DNA of 64,000 nucleotides from Notospermus geniculatus (taxonomy: Eukaryota > Nemertea > Pilidiophora > Heteronemertea > Lineidae). The DNA is taken from NCBI GenBank assembly GCA_002633025.1, contig NMRB01000095.1, forward strand, positions 426,537 to 490,536, in the 5' to 3' direction. Position 1 is the stretch's first letter. Each line of letters begins with the position of its first letter. The translations under genes and the position numbers were made by a program. The notes beneath the pieces were generated by a model. It was not told where the DNA came from. It did no database searches and saw only the letters and a program-made list of their open reading frames with translations. Below are positions 38,757 to 57,458 of this stretch, in pieces.

Positions 38757-40513
38757 TTACATTGCACCATAACTTGTTGCCTCGGATGTTGCTGCAGCTA
38801 CTTGCTGGTTGCTATTGGCAATGAGAACATATCCTGGTTGACGTCGTCTGCAGCAGCGGCACGCGAGAATGATGAGTCCGATGAGGACAGCGCCACCTAT
38901 TGCTATCACAATGTACACGAAGTACCTGAAATTAAAATGTTAAGGATTAAAGTACACTGTATTCAAAAATACTTAAATCTCACCTCTAAATGATCATTGA
39001 TTTATAGCGACCACAGGGTCGCACTACCAGTGCCAGTGCGAGGCTAGAGCAGCAGCAGTGCCAGATTTGCAGAAAAGAGCCCCCCCCCCAGAAAATTTTC
39101 AAAGGCACAAAAAACCATCACTCTGGCACCCTGGACCTTAGCCTACTGCTGTAACATCTGCTGCCAGTATTGCTGTTTCTCGGTGATCCCCAATAGTTTG
39201 GAAAACGCTGGCAGATAGATGTTTCTTCCGTCAAACAATAGGGGATCAACACTCACAGATATGGGGAACATTCAAAAACGTTACCCGGGTGAGACTTACG
39301 GAAGCCCGTAACAGCACTCGTACACTTTATGCCAGATGCCGGAGCCCGGGATAAGCTCCTCCTCACGGGTACAACATCTCATTTTGCTGTCGTCGTCTGT
39401 TAGCCGTGGGCACGTGTCCACGCCATGTTCCCGCCATTCTGGGGAGAAATTAACATATTGTGACGTCATCAGGTGAGCCCCACCAAATCTTCAAAAATAA
39501 GAGTTGCTATTGCCGTATATGGCCAACCCTATAGTACCCAGTAAATCTAGCCTACACTACCAATTTTTTTACACTGAATATTTGCGGACATAACCGCCCA
39601 TACTACCAAGGTCGAGGTTGAGGTCTTCAAACTCGACCGCCACACTAATGAGAATAGGCCTAGCACGGTTTAGACTGCTGACTTTAACGCAAACGTGAAT
39701 GACAATGACGTTACACTCTTTTGACCATTGACCCACATTTTACCCCATGCCGTGTAGGCCTAGGCCTACTCGCTGACAATGTCGAGTCAAGTTCATGGAC
39801 ATACCTTCGTCACAATTGGTGTACTGGCCCCACGTGCCTGTAAGAAAATTGAAGAATTTATTACGTAAGAGAGTCAGACTGGTTGCCGTCTTTGCCGCTC
39901 CATTCAGTGGCACCACTGTCCCTTCCACTAGCGCCGCGAGGGTCGAGCGGAAAAGACTGGAACCATAGTCGCAGACTGATGTCACATCACATCGAGTCAT
40001 ACGCTCCTTTCTCCTCCTACTGAGTGAGAAGTATGATTTGAACCGATCAGGCCAAGGTGCAGAGTCGGCCGACTGCCCAACGAATTCGAGCGATATCTGA
40101 TGGAGAGATTGCCAGGGTCGAACCTCAGTTCAAGAAACGGTGGTCAGTCGGTGAGTTGAACAACATAAGCCTACATTTTGAGAGGCTTACATCATTTTTC
40201 GCAAAGCCTCCGAAAGGCCAAGCGAACGCCCAATCCATTGTTCGATGCCACGAAGAAGAACACCGAACAAAAGGATAGACGTACACGCGTTGGCGTTTCG
40301 GTGGTTTGCGAAAACTCCCTATTTACGGTCGCAGCCCTAAACCAAGCGCGATAAGGGGAGCCGTTATGAAGAAACTGGGTGCGCGGATGCTGGGCTTGAA
40401 TCGGTTGGTGGCCAGTAATTTCACGAAAAAGGCTCCAGCCGCGGCCAACGGTACCTACCTGGAAGACGTGACGTCATTAATATCAAGGCACAGATGGGAA
40501 ATAAGACCTTCAT
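38757..40513 (-). CDS. small Cys-rich membrane protein, gene b
   Basis: Exons 40513-40459, 39837-39805, 39438-39300 and 38925-38757 join to 131 codons plus stop, with the intron positions and phases of gene a. Signal peptide MKVLFPICALILMTSRLP; ectodomain with TWGQYTNCDE, CPRLTDDDSKMRCC and YECCYG; transmembrane helix YIVIAIGGAVLIGLIILAC; then CRCCRRR and GYVLI. The counterpart gene b' in copy 2 differs at several amino acids, including P-R-L versus P-G-P in exon 3. It lies in tandem with gene a and probably arose with it by local duplication. Function unknown. Confidence 0.82.
40194..40314. mobile_element. foldback MITE, TTCGCAAAGCC ends (gene b intron 1)
   Basis: Ends TTTTTCGCAAAGCCTCCGAA and complement CGGTGGTTTGCGAAAA around a 70-bp loop. 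The same family occurs at about 55310-55425 and as a tandem pair at 59917-60149. Confidence 0.65.
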
Positions 40514-42748
40514 CTTGAATTTCTGACCCGATTTTGAGATTTATACTCCAAAATCTTTGAAATGCAACCGAATGGCGACACTGGATCACACCGATAGTAG
40601 CGACACCGAGAATAAATATGGCGATTGCGCTTGTCTCTATGCTAGCAGATCGATTTTTGGGGATTCGCCGAACCAGCTCTGCTGCGCTGGCTAGATTGCT
40701 TTTCTGATTGCCGAAGCCGCGCTTACAAACACGACAGGGACGAGGTAGCACGTCGAATTGTAAATCCGATGAGTTTTGTAGGTCGGGGACGAGGTAGCGC
40801 GTCGAAGGACGCAAAAGTATGAGTAGAACCAAAGAAAAAACAACGACAACAGCTTCTACAGAGACAATAAGAAAATTCTTTTCAAACAGTTACATTGCAT
40901 AATTATATTATTTCCGCATTTACATACAGCCACCCACGATATTATCAGTGAAAACCCTGCAAATTACCGCCACTAGGGGGCGCTGTGAGCGGTTGTACCT
41001 CACTTTTCGGAAGTTTCGTCTCTGTTGCACTGCGTCAAGAACGTCGTGACGCGACGTCATACCGCTGGCAGCGCCGCCCTCTCGGGATAAAAAGTCATTC
41101 TTGCGGATTCCCGCGAAGATTCAATTTAAAGCCACACTGTATTGAATTCACTGACGTCAGTGTGGTGTAAAATGTACTTTGCTCTATATGCATATTTTAG
41201 AGTTCTGCTTGCAGTTTTTCAAAGTGTGCTGAAAACTAGGTCAGGCAAACATTTTGGCGACCTTCACGAGGCTATGAGACCTCTATGCACTCTCCTAACA
41301 CTTTGAAAACAACGTAAAATTCAAGACAGAGTTGCTTTAAATCAAGATGCATAGGCTAGTTTGCTTTGAAATAAAACATTCACAATCCGTCTTGAGTTTG
41401 GATAATTACCGGGTACACTATTCGTGCATATTTGGAGGCCAAAGCACTGATAACAATGATTTATTGTCGATAAAATTAAAAAGCGCTTACACAGTGATAA
41501 AAAAGCCAATTTTAAAGGAGCAAGGTATGCGATCTCTAATGGATAATTTGACTGCCGATGTAGAGGGAGCCACCTAGCGGCAGCATTACAAACTCCAAAA
41601 ATTTATGTACGTAGTAAATCGGGTCCTTCGCGGACAACGTAGTTAGTCCCCTTGGGTTGGAGAGTGGCGCGGTGACGCCGGCTGTCGAGAAAACGTGGCA
41701 CTATACCGTGGTCCTTTAAGCACATGATTAGAGTAGACAATTATGTTAAAATGAAGAAGCACATGTAGTACATGTATATCAATTTCTACTGCGGACGGAG
41801 TTGCCCCCTTAAAGATGTCATTCATGGTATATACATGTATATTACAGGGCTAGGTCCACAATCAAACATTCTCTCAGTTCATTTCATGCCCAGCGACAAA
41901 TCAATATTTTGTCGAAAAATTCAAAGTTGTTCAGCTTTCCACAGGCAAAATGACACATATTTGGATTTTCATTTAGTTCCAACGATTTTTGTCTACTGGG
42001 ACAGCCGCAGGTCATTGAGTCCGTCGGACCCTAGATGGCAGCACCGATGGTGAACCATGCCATTCGGAACTTCCGAAGGCAACTGCTCGGCAATTTCCGT
42101 ACGGTCGCATTTCCCCTCGGACACAATTCCAAGGCAGCCATCTTGAATGCGCAAGGATTGCTGCCCGTTTGTGAGAGTTCAGATGCGGTTCGCCTCATCA
42201 CACCCTGCGCATGAACGAAATAGGTCACACAAAACGTTGCGTTATTGATCAATAATTGGCAGATTGGATGAGATACCGGTAAGTTTATAAATAATATGCC
42301 TCAAGTTATCCAGCAAATAAGGGTGAACATCTTAACAGGCCAAAATTCGGCAAAAATAGTCCCACGGTCGGTCACGTGGGTTTGTTGATAAACAATATGG
42401 CTGCCTTGCACTTGTGTCCGAGGTGAAATGCGCCGTACAGTGGACAGAGAAGCAGTTCGCCTCAGGTCGTTCCGAATGGAACCATGCATACAAAATGGCC
42501 GCCGTTTATAAGCTCCGTAAAAAAGCTGTATCCTTCAACCCCCTGCCGGGCACGGTAAATATCAGGCTAAAACAAAACAGGCCTAACATGTCTTAGACTA
42601 CTACATATATATTCATTTGAAAAAATGAAAATGAACCATTTTTGAAACATCTACCATTCAAACTACATCAGCCCTTATATGAGATAGGGTGTCCTTAAGC
42701 ACTTTGTGGACCTAGCCCTTCAGCAGTCTGTACAAACGGGTTTGTTTA
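40514..42748. other. intergenic DNA between genes b and c
   Basis: No gene recognised. Short frames here (for example 41347-41577) are shared with copy 2 and partly with 60592 onward, but lack family resemblance and break in the third copy. CRE-like TGACGTCA words occur (41148-41160). The region ends with the 419-bp insertion at 42061-42479. Confidence 0.45.
42061..42479. mobile_element. 419-bp TIR element with 8-bp target duplication
   Basis: Ends CATTCGGAACTTCCGAAGG and the complement ending GGTCGTTCCGAATGG; flanks AACCATGC on both sides (42053-42060, 42480-42487). Copy 2 has the empty site AACCAAGC (57205-57212). Interior YY1-like motifs (GCAGCCATCTTG, AATATGGCTGC). Eight-bp duplications fit hAT or Merlin-type elements; not assigned. 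Confidence 0.8.
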
Positions 42749-43341
42749 TTAAATCGGCTCCCCCGCTGACCTCATAGCAGGTTGTGCCGCTGGTGGCGCC
42801 ACTGTCGTCGCTATCACCGGCGGATTCTGAAAGATAACGAATCCTCTGTTTTGTGATCGACGACAACAACAACAATAGCAGCAGAGGATGAAGCTACCGA
42901 TGATGACGGCGCCTATAACTGCCGCGATGATGTAGATATAATCCCTGAAATAATAAAGGAAGGGGGTCAACAGAAAAAAAGGCTTTCAGTTGGTGTATTT
43001 CGCCGCCATTTTCATCGGACGCCCCGCTCCGCGTACACTGGTGCCATGCCCACGTAACCATGGTAACGTTCCGCTATAGTATAGGCCTATACGGGTGTAT
43101 TCGACTCCCTGTTCTTGTGTTCTGGTGCAGAGAACGGAGTTCTGGAATGAGTCGAACAGCCGAGAACCCGTTCCGGAACGACGTGTTCCTGTTACTTACG
43201 GGAAGCCGGTACAGCACCCATAGATCTTGATCCTAATGCCTGTACTGGGAATGATCTCGCCTTCACTTGTACAACACCGCATTTCGTCGCTGTCGTCAAT
43301 GAGGGGTCGGGGGCAGTAAGGTACGCCATGTTCCAGAAATT
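42749..43341 (-). pseudogene. small Cys-rich membrane protein, locus c (exons 3-4 only)
   Basis: Exon 3 (43341-43200) and exon 4 (42944-42749) are intact and encode the ectodomain (CPRPLIDDSDEMRCC, YGCC) and the membrane helix with CCYCCCCRR tail. Exon 1 (signal peptide) and exon 2 are missing: the homology with copy 2 stops at about 43398, inside intron 2, and the next segment begins about 300 bp on. Copy 2 carries the complete gene c'. Differences from c' in these exons are synonymous as far as I can see, so the truncation is either very recent or an assembly effect. Confidence 0.75.
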
Positions 43342-43398
43342 CTGTTGAAGACATACATACACGGCATAATAAACGATTTCAGTTAATACACCACAGGG

Positions 43399-43702
43399 AT
43401 CCGGCAGCCGCCAGGTGGCGTAGCCCGAAAATAATCAAAGTGCTGTAACTCAGGAACGACTTGACCCAAAGCGCTCCAATGTGCTATGTGTCCCCCTGCA
43501 GATGACCTTTATGTGCATGTGAAGTTCCAGCCCGATCGGACATCCAATATGGCCGCCAGGTGGCATAACCCTAAAATCATCAAAGTCCTACCGTGGAATG
43601 ACTTGACTCAGATTGCTCATAGTCATAACTGGTATGTACCTCCCTCTGTCATTAGACTGTTATGTCCAACCCAGTGAGCACATGGTCCATGGACCATTTC
43701 AT
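43399..43702. other. junction spacer between the two segment copies
   Basis: About 300 bp not shared by the segments. It has two imperfect direct repeats of about 60 bp, each starting GCCGCCAGGTGGC (43407 and 43553). There is no gap at this junction. Confidence 0.7.
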
Positions 43703-43892
43703 GTACAAATAGGTCTAAACATGGTTTTAGCAAAAATGTAGAAATTTCATGAAAATTGTTTGCACATTTTCAATTCTATTACTGTTTGCCCTGTGATTTT
43801 GTATTTGCATTTAAGGGCATTGATTAGCAAATAATGAATATAGCTGAGCATTCATAGCATTGTCACCCATTTGGGGAAAACCAGTCTCCAGT

Positions 43893-44025
43893 AAGTGACT
43901 GTGCTACATCAAAAATAGATAAGCGAGGGATGAACATGAAGGGAGTTAGAAATGCTAGAAAAGGGGGTATTTTGGTGGAATTTTAGTTGTACATTTTCGC
44001 TTGCTTATCTATTTTTGGCTACATG
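43893..44025. mobile_element. foldback element specific to copy 2
   Basis: Arms CATCAAAAATAGATAAGCG / CTTGCTTATCTATTTTTGG. Copy 1 lacks this stretch at about 27975. Confidence 0.6.
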
Positions 44026-44086
44026 CATTGACAAACTGTCATACCATTTAACTCATTGGTGAAGACTGTCTTTGTTACTGTAACAA

Positions 44087-44277
44087 TTTACTGTAAACCG
44101 TCAAATTTTCACGTGCGTTTTATTTTTGCGCTCGAGGGTCAAAATGTGAACATAAATCGCAAGTTCTTGAGATTTTTTAAGCTGAAGGGTTCCAATCGCG
44201 AAAATTATTCTTCGCGAATTCGTAGACTCCCAAAATTGCAAACATTTAGCTCCGCGAAAATTTCATGGTTTACAGTA
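44087..44277. mobile_element. foldback MITE, TTTACTGTAAACC ends (copy 2)
   Basis: Counterpart of 28044-28253, with point and small length changes. Confidence 0.65.
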
Positions 44278-44409
44278 ATTGATTTCACCCTTTGTGGTGA
44301 AACCACTGTTGTAAACATAATAATAGTGTCCCACTCCAGCAAAAGCAGGCACTTGTCATAAGTAATCATCATTGGTGGTTATCAGTTTATTAAATACAGG
44401 ATATTCCTC

Positions 44410-44617
44410 CTCTAAAAGAGTGCAGCACCTGACGGGACAGCGTCCAAGACGTCCCGCACGTCATTCATGTTTTGAGGCGAGATGAAAAAAAATCAGATTG
44501 TTTCACGACGTCATGATCGCTGAAACAACCGGATTTTTTTTCGACTCACGTCATGCGTTCAGAAATGACGTGCGGGACGTCATGACGCTGTCCCGTCAGG
44601 TGCTGCGCTCTTTTGGA
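44410..44617. mobile_element. foldback MITE specific to copy 2, upstream of SMU1
   Basis: Arms of about 60 bp (AAGAGTGCAGCACCTGACGG / CCGTCAGGTGCTGCGCTCTT), with ACGTCCCGCACGTCATT and its complement inside. Absent from copy 1 near 28290. Confidence 0.7.
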
Positions 44618-46348
44618 GTGATAGAGTCTATTATTATCACTGCTGAGACTTTCCTGCCATTAGAGGCCACCACAATTAGCATCCTAGAATGTAACAGAAT
44701 TTGACATCACAGAGGAGAAATGCACGCCACATCGTCCATAACAACATGGAGCAAATTTTGTTCTCGGACTGCTAACAGGCGACCTCTGACAGCAGGAAAG
44801 TGAGTGACCTTGCTTCTAATCACCAAATGACAGACCATGTGGTCATTTTGTTAATGTGTACATAACAAATGTAGATTCATTCCTCTTGTTACTCTTTATA
44901 CAATTCTTGAAGTTGGTTAACTGAGATGAGTTTCCTTCAATAAATTTTGTATTCTATAGAATTTATGTCTTTCAGTTTAATTTTTGAACACCTGTGAGGT
45001 CAAGTTGCCAGGGTTTCCGCCAGAGGAGGGGGGGCAGCCCGTGAGCCCCACTTCATGATCTAAAGGGTGCTTGCCCCCCCCCCCCTTATTATTGCGCTAT
45101 TTTCATTCAAGAGATACAACAGTCGAACAAAGACCTGTACACAGGAAGTTTTAAGCTCTGAAATACAATGTACTTAGAAAACGCATCTCCGGGCTTCTGG
45201 AAAAAAAATTCTTGGGGAGGGCCCCAAGACCCCCACTTGATAGGATGAGGCACCCAGATTGTGCCCCCCCCCAAAATATTTTTTCTGGCGAAAACCCTGG
45301 TTGCTCAATGATTGTTCATCAATATCGGAGACGGATGAGGATTTTTGAACACTCAGCTGTGGATTTGATGACATGAAAGTCACGATAAAACTTTGAAAGT
45401 AAATACCGTACATCGCCATAGGAACCCACATCCAACCACTGGGTAGCATTTGCTGACCACAGATTTGGTGGTGGTGCCATCTATAAACAAGTGGTTGGAT
45501 GTCAATTTGGTGCTGGTGTAACATCTGCTAGTGTTGTCCAATTTCAGTGTTCCTCTATATTGGGAGCATAGTGACAATAGAGAAATATTGGGAGACCATG
45601 ATTCTTCAATAGGGTAGTACCATAAGGGGAAAATTCACACACAAACGCTGACACCGGTTTTGAAATGATCTGGGCCAACCACATTGAAACAAAGTCCGAT
45701 AAAGCTACGGCATCTTACTATCGTCAGTTAATTAATGTATTTTCCCATTAACTAAACTGCCGATAGGCACCGAAAGCACCTATCGGACTTTCTGTGTGGT
45801 CCGCCTAGTAGAGCAGGACCACTAGCATAGTGCTGCCACCTACTGGCATGGCAGAATAAAGTACCACCAGGGGGCCATGGCAATTAGCCTACGCTCCAGC
45901 ATGAGGCACTGTATCATTTTGAGGGTTTTGTTTTCCATCTTGCGCAATTCTCGTGCGTGAAGGGCCAAGATGGGGGCGACAAGGCCGCCTGCGACAACAG
46001 GATGGAGAGAGGCAGGCCAGGGCAGTAATCAGAGCAGAGGGGGGGGGGGGAGTCAGATGAATCCATGGAAAAACCTTCAAAATGAGTGATATTAGCATGA
46101 TTAGGCCTACTTCATTTCAATCTACATGAAGTACACATGAGAAATCATCGTCTCCCGCCCTTCTAAGTCTAACCATGCATAGAATATTTTGGGACGCCCT
46201 GTATACTCACCAAAACGCAGCGTCTATTTTTCGAAACACGCGGTATAATTCACCCTCGTATCCAGGATCTGCGTATCAGTTTCTCACACGATGATGTACA
46301 CCAGAAACACACTTGGAATCTGCAGTCGAGGTTGAAGCGTTTTCCAAC
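44618..46348. other. 5' flank of SMU1 copy 2
   Basis: Non-coding; homologous to 28310-30251 minus the roughly 350-bp block noted at 29270-29620. The 200 bp before the ATG are nearly identical in both copies (from GACGCCCTGTATACTCACC), which fits a conserved promoter. No TATA box was recognised. Confidence 0.5.
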
Positions 46349-52950
<6,602 letters not shown>

Positions 52951-53671
52951 GGAGTCCCTTGTCAAGAACATCACTTTTGAGTTCTCTGTTTGAGACTGTC
53001 GCTGAGACTCACTGCCTGCATCGCTGAGGTCACTCACCCCCAACATCGAAAAGGACGGACTTTGAACACCTCAATCTATTGAACTACCTATCTGGACCTG
53101 CATGCAAATGACTTTAGCGACCTGCCCTGTTGGACCATTTCTGGGAATAGTTACTAAAAAACACAAGAAATTTTAATAAAAGTGACATTGTATATAAATG
53201 TACCGGTAATAGTACAATACTTGCATTAAATGTTGTATGAACAATTTGACACCATGGCATTGCTTAGATTTGTAAAATTTTACTGGTTCAGCCCTTATTT
53301 CTGTAGATTGGTACGTCAGTCATCCACTAGGTGGAGTTATGAGGATCAGTATAGTCTATTACAAAACAATTTTGAGACGGCCCCATAAAGGAGTTAGACG
53401 CCGAAGTTGTAAACACTCACTCACTGGTTCTCTATCCACGGACGCCTGCGGTGCTGCCACCTATTGTCGGTGATATGTACTGACGTGACATATCGTGAGT
53501 GAGTTGCATCGGACCGGGAACCAGTCTAACGATCACGGGTGCTGCCACCTGCACGAAGGAATAAAACTAGTTTGCCGACCATATTTGTAAACAAACAAGC
53601 TTGTTTACAACTTCGGCGTCTAACTCCTTTAAGTCCCTATCCTTTTATAAAATATCCTCTACGTCATCTTC
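52951..53671. other. SMU1 copy 2 3' region
   Basis: 3' untranslated sequence with AATAAA at 53175-53180, followed by the TTAA-flanked MITE at 53389-53628. The next gene is convergent. Confidence 0.6.
53389..53628. mobile_element. TTAA-flanked MITE, AGGAGTTAGACGCC ends (copy 2)
   Basis: A 240-bp element with 26-bp perfect inverted ends starting AGGAGTTAGACGCCGAAG. The right flank is TTAA (53629-53632) and the left flank is ATAA (53385-53388), one base off. It occupies the site that in copy 1 holds the unrelated element 36114-36296. Confidence 0.82.
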
Positions 53672-55626
53672 TTACATTGCACCATAACTTGTTGCCTCGG
53701 ATGTTGCTGCAGCTACTTGCTGGTTGCTATTGGCAATGAGAACATATCCTGGTTGACGTCGTCTGCAGCAGCGGCACGCGAGAATGATGAGTCCGATGAG
53801 GACAGCGCCACCTATTGCTATCACAATGTACACGAAGTACCTGAAATTAAAATGTTAAGGATTAAGGTATTCAAAATACTTAAATCTCACCCCTAAATGG
53901 TCATTGATTTATAGCGATCAGAGGGCCGCACTACCAGGCAGTGCCAGTGCGAGGCTGGAGCAGCAGCAGTGCCAGATTTGCAGAAAAGTGGGCCCCCCAG
54001 AAAATTTTCAAAAATGGGATGACAAAATACATTTTCCACGCATCTGAGGCACAAAAAACCATCACTCTGGCACCCTGGGCCTGGACCTTACCGGTGTAAC
54101 ATCTGCTAGTGTTGCTGTTTGTCGGTGATCCCCATTAGTTTGGAAAACGCTGGCAGATTGTGGGGCAGATACCGGTAGATTGACATGTTTCTTCCGTCAA
54201 ACAATAGGGGAACACTCACAGATGGGGAACATTCAAAACCGTTACACCGGGTGAGACTTACGGAAGCCCATAACAGCACTCGTACACTTTATGCCAGATG
54301 CCGGAGCCCGGGATAAGCTCCTCCTCACGGGTACAACATCTCATTTTGCTGTTGTCGTCTGTTGGTCCTGGGCACGTGTCCACGCCATGTTCCCGCCATT
54401 CTGGGGAGAAATTAACATACTGTAACATACTGTAACGTCATCAGGTCAGCCAAACCAAATCTTCAAAAATAAGAGTCGCTTGCCGTATGGCCAACCTTGG
54501 AGAAATTGGAATTATACTGTCAGTATAATTCCTCCAAGGGCCAACCAACCCAATAGTACCCAGTATTTCTACACTAGGCCTACCTAGGTCGAGGTTAAGG
54601 TCTTCAAACTCGACCGCCACACCAATGAGAATAGGTCCAGCAAGGTTTAGACTGCTGACTTTAACGCAAACGTGAATGACGTCACACAATGACGTCACAC
54701 TCTTTTGACCTTTGACCCACATTTTACCCCATGATACTCGCTGACAATGTTGAGTCAAGTTCATGGACATACCTTCGTCACAATTGGTGTACTGGCCCCA
54801 CGTGCCTGTAAGAAAATTGAAGAATTTATTACGTAAGAGTCAAACTGGTTCCCGTCTTTGCCGCTCCATTCGGTGGCACCACTGTCCCTTCCACTAGCGC
54901 CGCGAGGGTCGAGCGGAAAAGACTGGAACCATAGTCGCAGACCGACGTCACTTCACATCGAGTCATACGCTCCTTTCTCCTCCTACTGAGTGAGAAGTAT
55001 GATTTGAACCGATGAGGCCAAGGTGCAGAGTCGGCCGACTGCCCAACGAATTCGAGCGATATCAGATCGAGAGATTGCCAGGGTCGAACCTCAGTTCAAA
55101 CGGTGGTCAGTCCGTGAGTTGAACAACTAAGCTTACATTTTGAGAATCTCAGGTCAATACACAGGGCCGTATTTAAAGGGGGGCGAGCCAACCAAAAATC
55201 GTGATTTTCATGCGGATTTTGGGCAAAAAACGGCAAAAAGAGGTCTNCCCCCCTGAGGGGCTCCTGCCCCCCCCCCCCGGACCAAAAAGTTAAATACGGC
55301 CCTGATACAGTTTTCGCAAAGCCCCCGAAAGGCCAAGCGAACGCCCAATCCATTGTTCGATGCCATGAAGAAGAGCACCGAACAAAAGGATAGACGTACG
55401 CGTTGGCGTTTCGGAGGTTTGCGAAAACTCCCTATTTACGGTCGCACCCCTAAACCAAGCGCGATAAGGGGAGCCGTTATGAAGACACTGGGTGCGCGGA
55501 TGCTGGGCTTGAATCGGTTGGTGGCCAGTAATTTCACGAAAAAGGCTCCAGCCACGACCAATGGTACCTACCTGGAAGACGTGACGTCATTAATATAAAG
55601 GCACAGATGGGAAATAAGACCTTCAT
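53672..55626 (-). CDS. small Cys-rich membrane protein, gene b'
   Basis: Exons 55626-55572, 54805-54773, 54400-54262 and 53840-53672 join in phase to 131 codons plus stop. Same signal peptide, six-Cys ectodomain, membrane helix and GYVLI tail as gene b, with a few amino-acid changes: Leu to Phe in the signal peptide, and three changes in CPGPTDDNSKMRCC. It is the only member of the a/b type in copy 2. Intron 1 contains a small TIR insertion (55162-55304). Convergent with SMU1 copy 2. Function unknown. Confidence 0.82.
55162..55304. mobile_element. 143-bp TIR element in gene b' intron 1
   Basis: Ends CAGGGCCGTATTTAA / TTAAATACGGCCCTG, flanked by ATACA (55157-55161, 55305-55309). It has a poly-C interior and one undetermined base at 55247. 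Absent from copy 1. Confidence 0.75.
55310..55425. mobile_element. foldback MITE, TTCGCAAAGCC ends (gene b' intron 1)
   Basis: Counterpart of 40194-40314, immediately beside the 143-bp insertion. Confidence 0.6.
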
Positions 55627-57458
55627 CTTGAATTTCTGACCCGATTTTGAGATTTATACTCCAAAATCTTTGAAATGCAACCGAATGGCGACACTGGATC
55701 ACACCGATAGTAGCGACACCGAGAATAAATATGGCGATTGCGCTTGTCTCTATGCTAGCAGATCGATTTTTGGGGATTCGCCGAACCAGCTCTGCCGCGC
55801 TGGCTAGATTGCTTTTCTGATTGCCGAAGCCGCGCTTACAAACACGACAGGGACGAGGTAGCACGTCGAATTGTAAATCCGATGAGTTTTGTAGGTCGGG
55901 GACGAGGTAGCGCGTCGAAGGACGCAAAAGTATGAGTTGAACCAAAGAAAAAACAACGACAACAGCTTCTACAGAGACAATAAGAAAATTCTTTTCAAAC
56001 AGTTACATTGCATAATTATATTATTTCCGCATTTACATACAGCCACCCACGATATTATCAGTGAAAACCCTGCAAATTACCGCCACTAGGGGGCGCTGTG
56101 AGCGGTTGTACCTCACTTTTCGGAAGTTTCGTCTCTGTTGCACTGCGTCAAGAACGTCGTGACGCGACGTCATACCGCTGGCAGCGCCGCCCTCTCGGGA
56201 TAAAAAGTCATTCTTGCGGATTCCTCATTAACCGCGAAGATTCAATTTAAAGCCACACTGTATTGAATTCACTGACGTCAGTGTGGTGTAAAATATGTAC
56301 AATTGCTCTATATGCATATTTTAGAGTTCTGCTTGCAGTTTTTCAAAGTGTGCTGAAAACTAGGTCAGGCAAACATTTTGGCGACCTTCACGAGGCTATG
56401 AGACCTCTATGCACTCTCCTAACACTTTGAAAACAACGTAAAATTCAAGACAGAGTTGCTTTAAATCAAGATGCATAGGCTAGTTTGCTTTGAAATAAAA
56501 CATTCACAATCCGTCTTGAGTTTGGATAATTACCGGGTACACTATTCGTGCATATTTGGAGGCCAAAGCACTGATAACAATGATTTATTGTCGATAAAAT
56601 TAAAAAGCGCTTACACAGTGATAAAAAAGCCAATTTTAAAGGAGCAAGGTATGCGATCTCTAATGGGTAATTTGACTGCCGATGTAGAGGGAGCCACCTA
56701 GCGGCAGCATTACAAACTCCAAAAATTTATTACGAAATGTACGTAGTAAATCGGGTCCTTTTGCCGACAACGTAGTTAGTCCCCTTGGGTTGGAGAGTGG
56801 CGCGGTGACGCCGGCTGTCGAGAAAACGTGGCACTATACCGTGGTCCTTTAAGCACATGATTAGAGTAGACAATTATGTTAAAATGAAGAAGCACTTCTA
56901 CGTAGTACATGTATATCAATTTCTACTGCGGACGGAGTTGCCCCCTTAAAGATGCCATTCATGGTATATACATGTATATTACAGGGCTAGGTCCACAATC
57001 AAACATTCTCTCAGTTCATTTCATGCCCAGCGACAAATCAATATTTTGTCGAAAAATTCAAAGTTGTTCAGCTTTCCACAGGCAAAATGACACATATTTG
57101 GATTTCCATTTAGTTCCAACGATTTTTTTTCTACTGGGACAACCGCCGTCAGACGCAGGTCATCGACTCCGCCGGAGCCTAGCTAGATGGCAGCACCGAT
57201 GGTGAACCAAGCATACAAAATGGCCGCCGTTAAGCTCCGTAAAAAGCTGTATCCTTCAACCCCCTGCCAGGCACGCCGGGCGGTAAATATCAGGCTAAAA
57301 CAAAACAGGCCTAACATGTTTTATACTACTACATATATATTCATTTGAAAAAATGAAAATGAACCATTTTTGAAACATCAGCCCTTATATGAGATAGGGT
57401 GTCCTTAAGCACTTTGTGGACCTAGCCCTTCAGCAGTCTGTACAAACGGGTTTGATTA
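55627..57458. other. intergenic DNA between genes b' and c'
   Basis: Homologous to 40514-42748 without the 419-bp insertion (empty site at 57205-57212). No gene recognised. Confidence 0.5.

Noticed and set aside
40455-40832. 125-codon minus-strand frame, also in copy 2 (55568-55945)
   Set aside because: Only its last part overlaps the true signal-peptide exon, and in another frame. Conservation is explained by the segment duplication.
41347-41577. 76-codon frame starting MHRLVCFEIKHS, repeated at 56471-56701
   Set aside because: No family resemblance, and a third copy near 60592 is broken; it is duplicated non-coding DNA.
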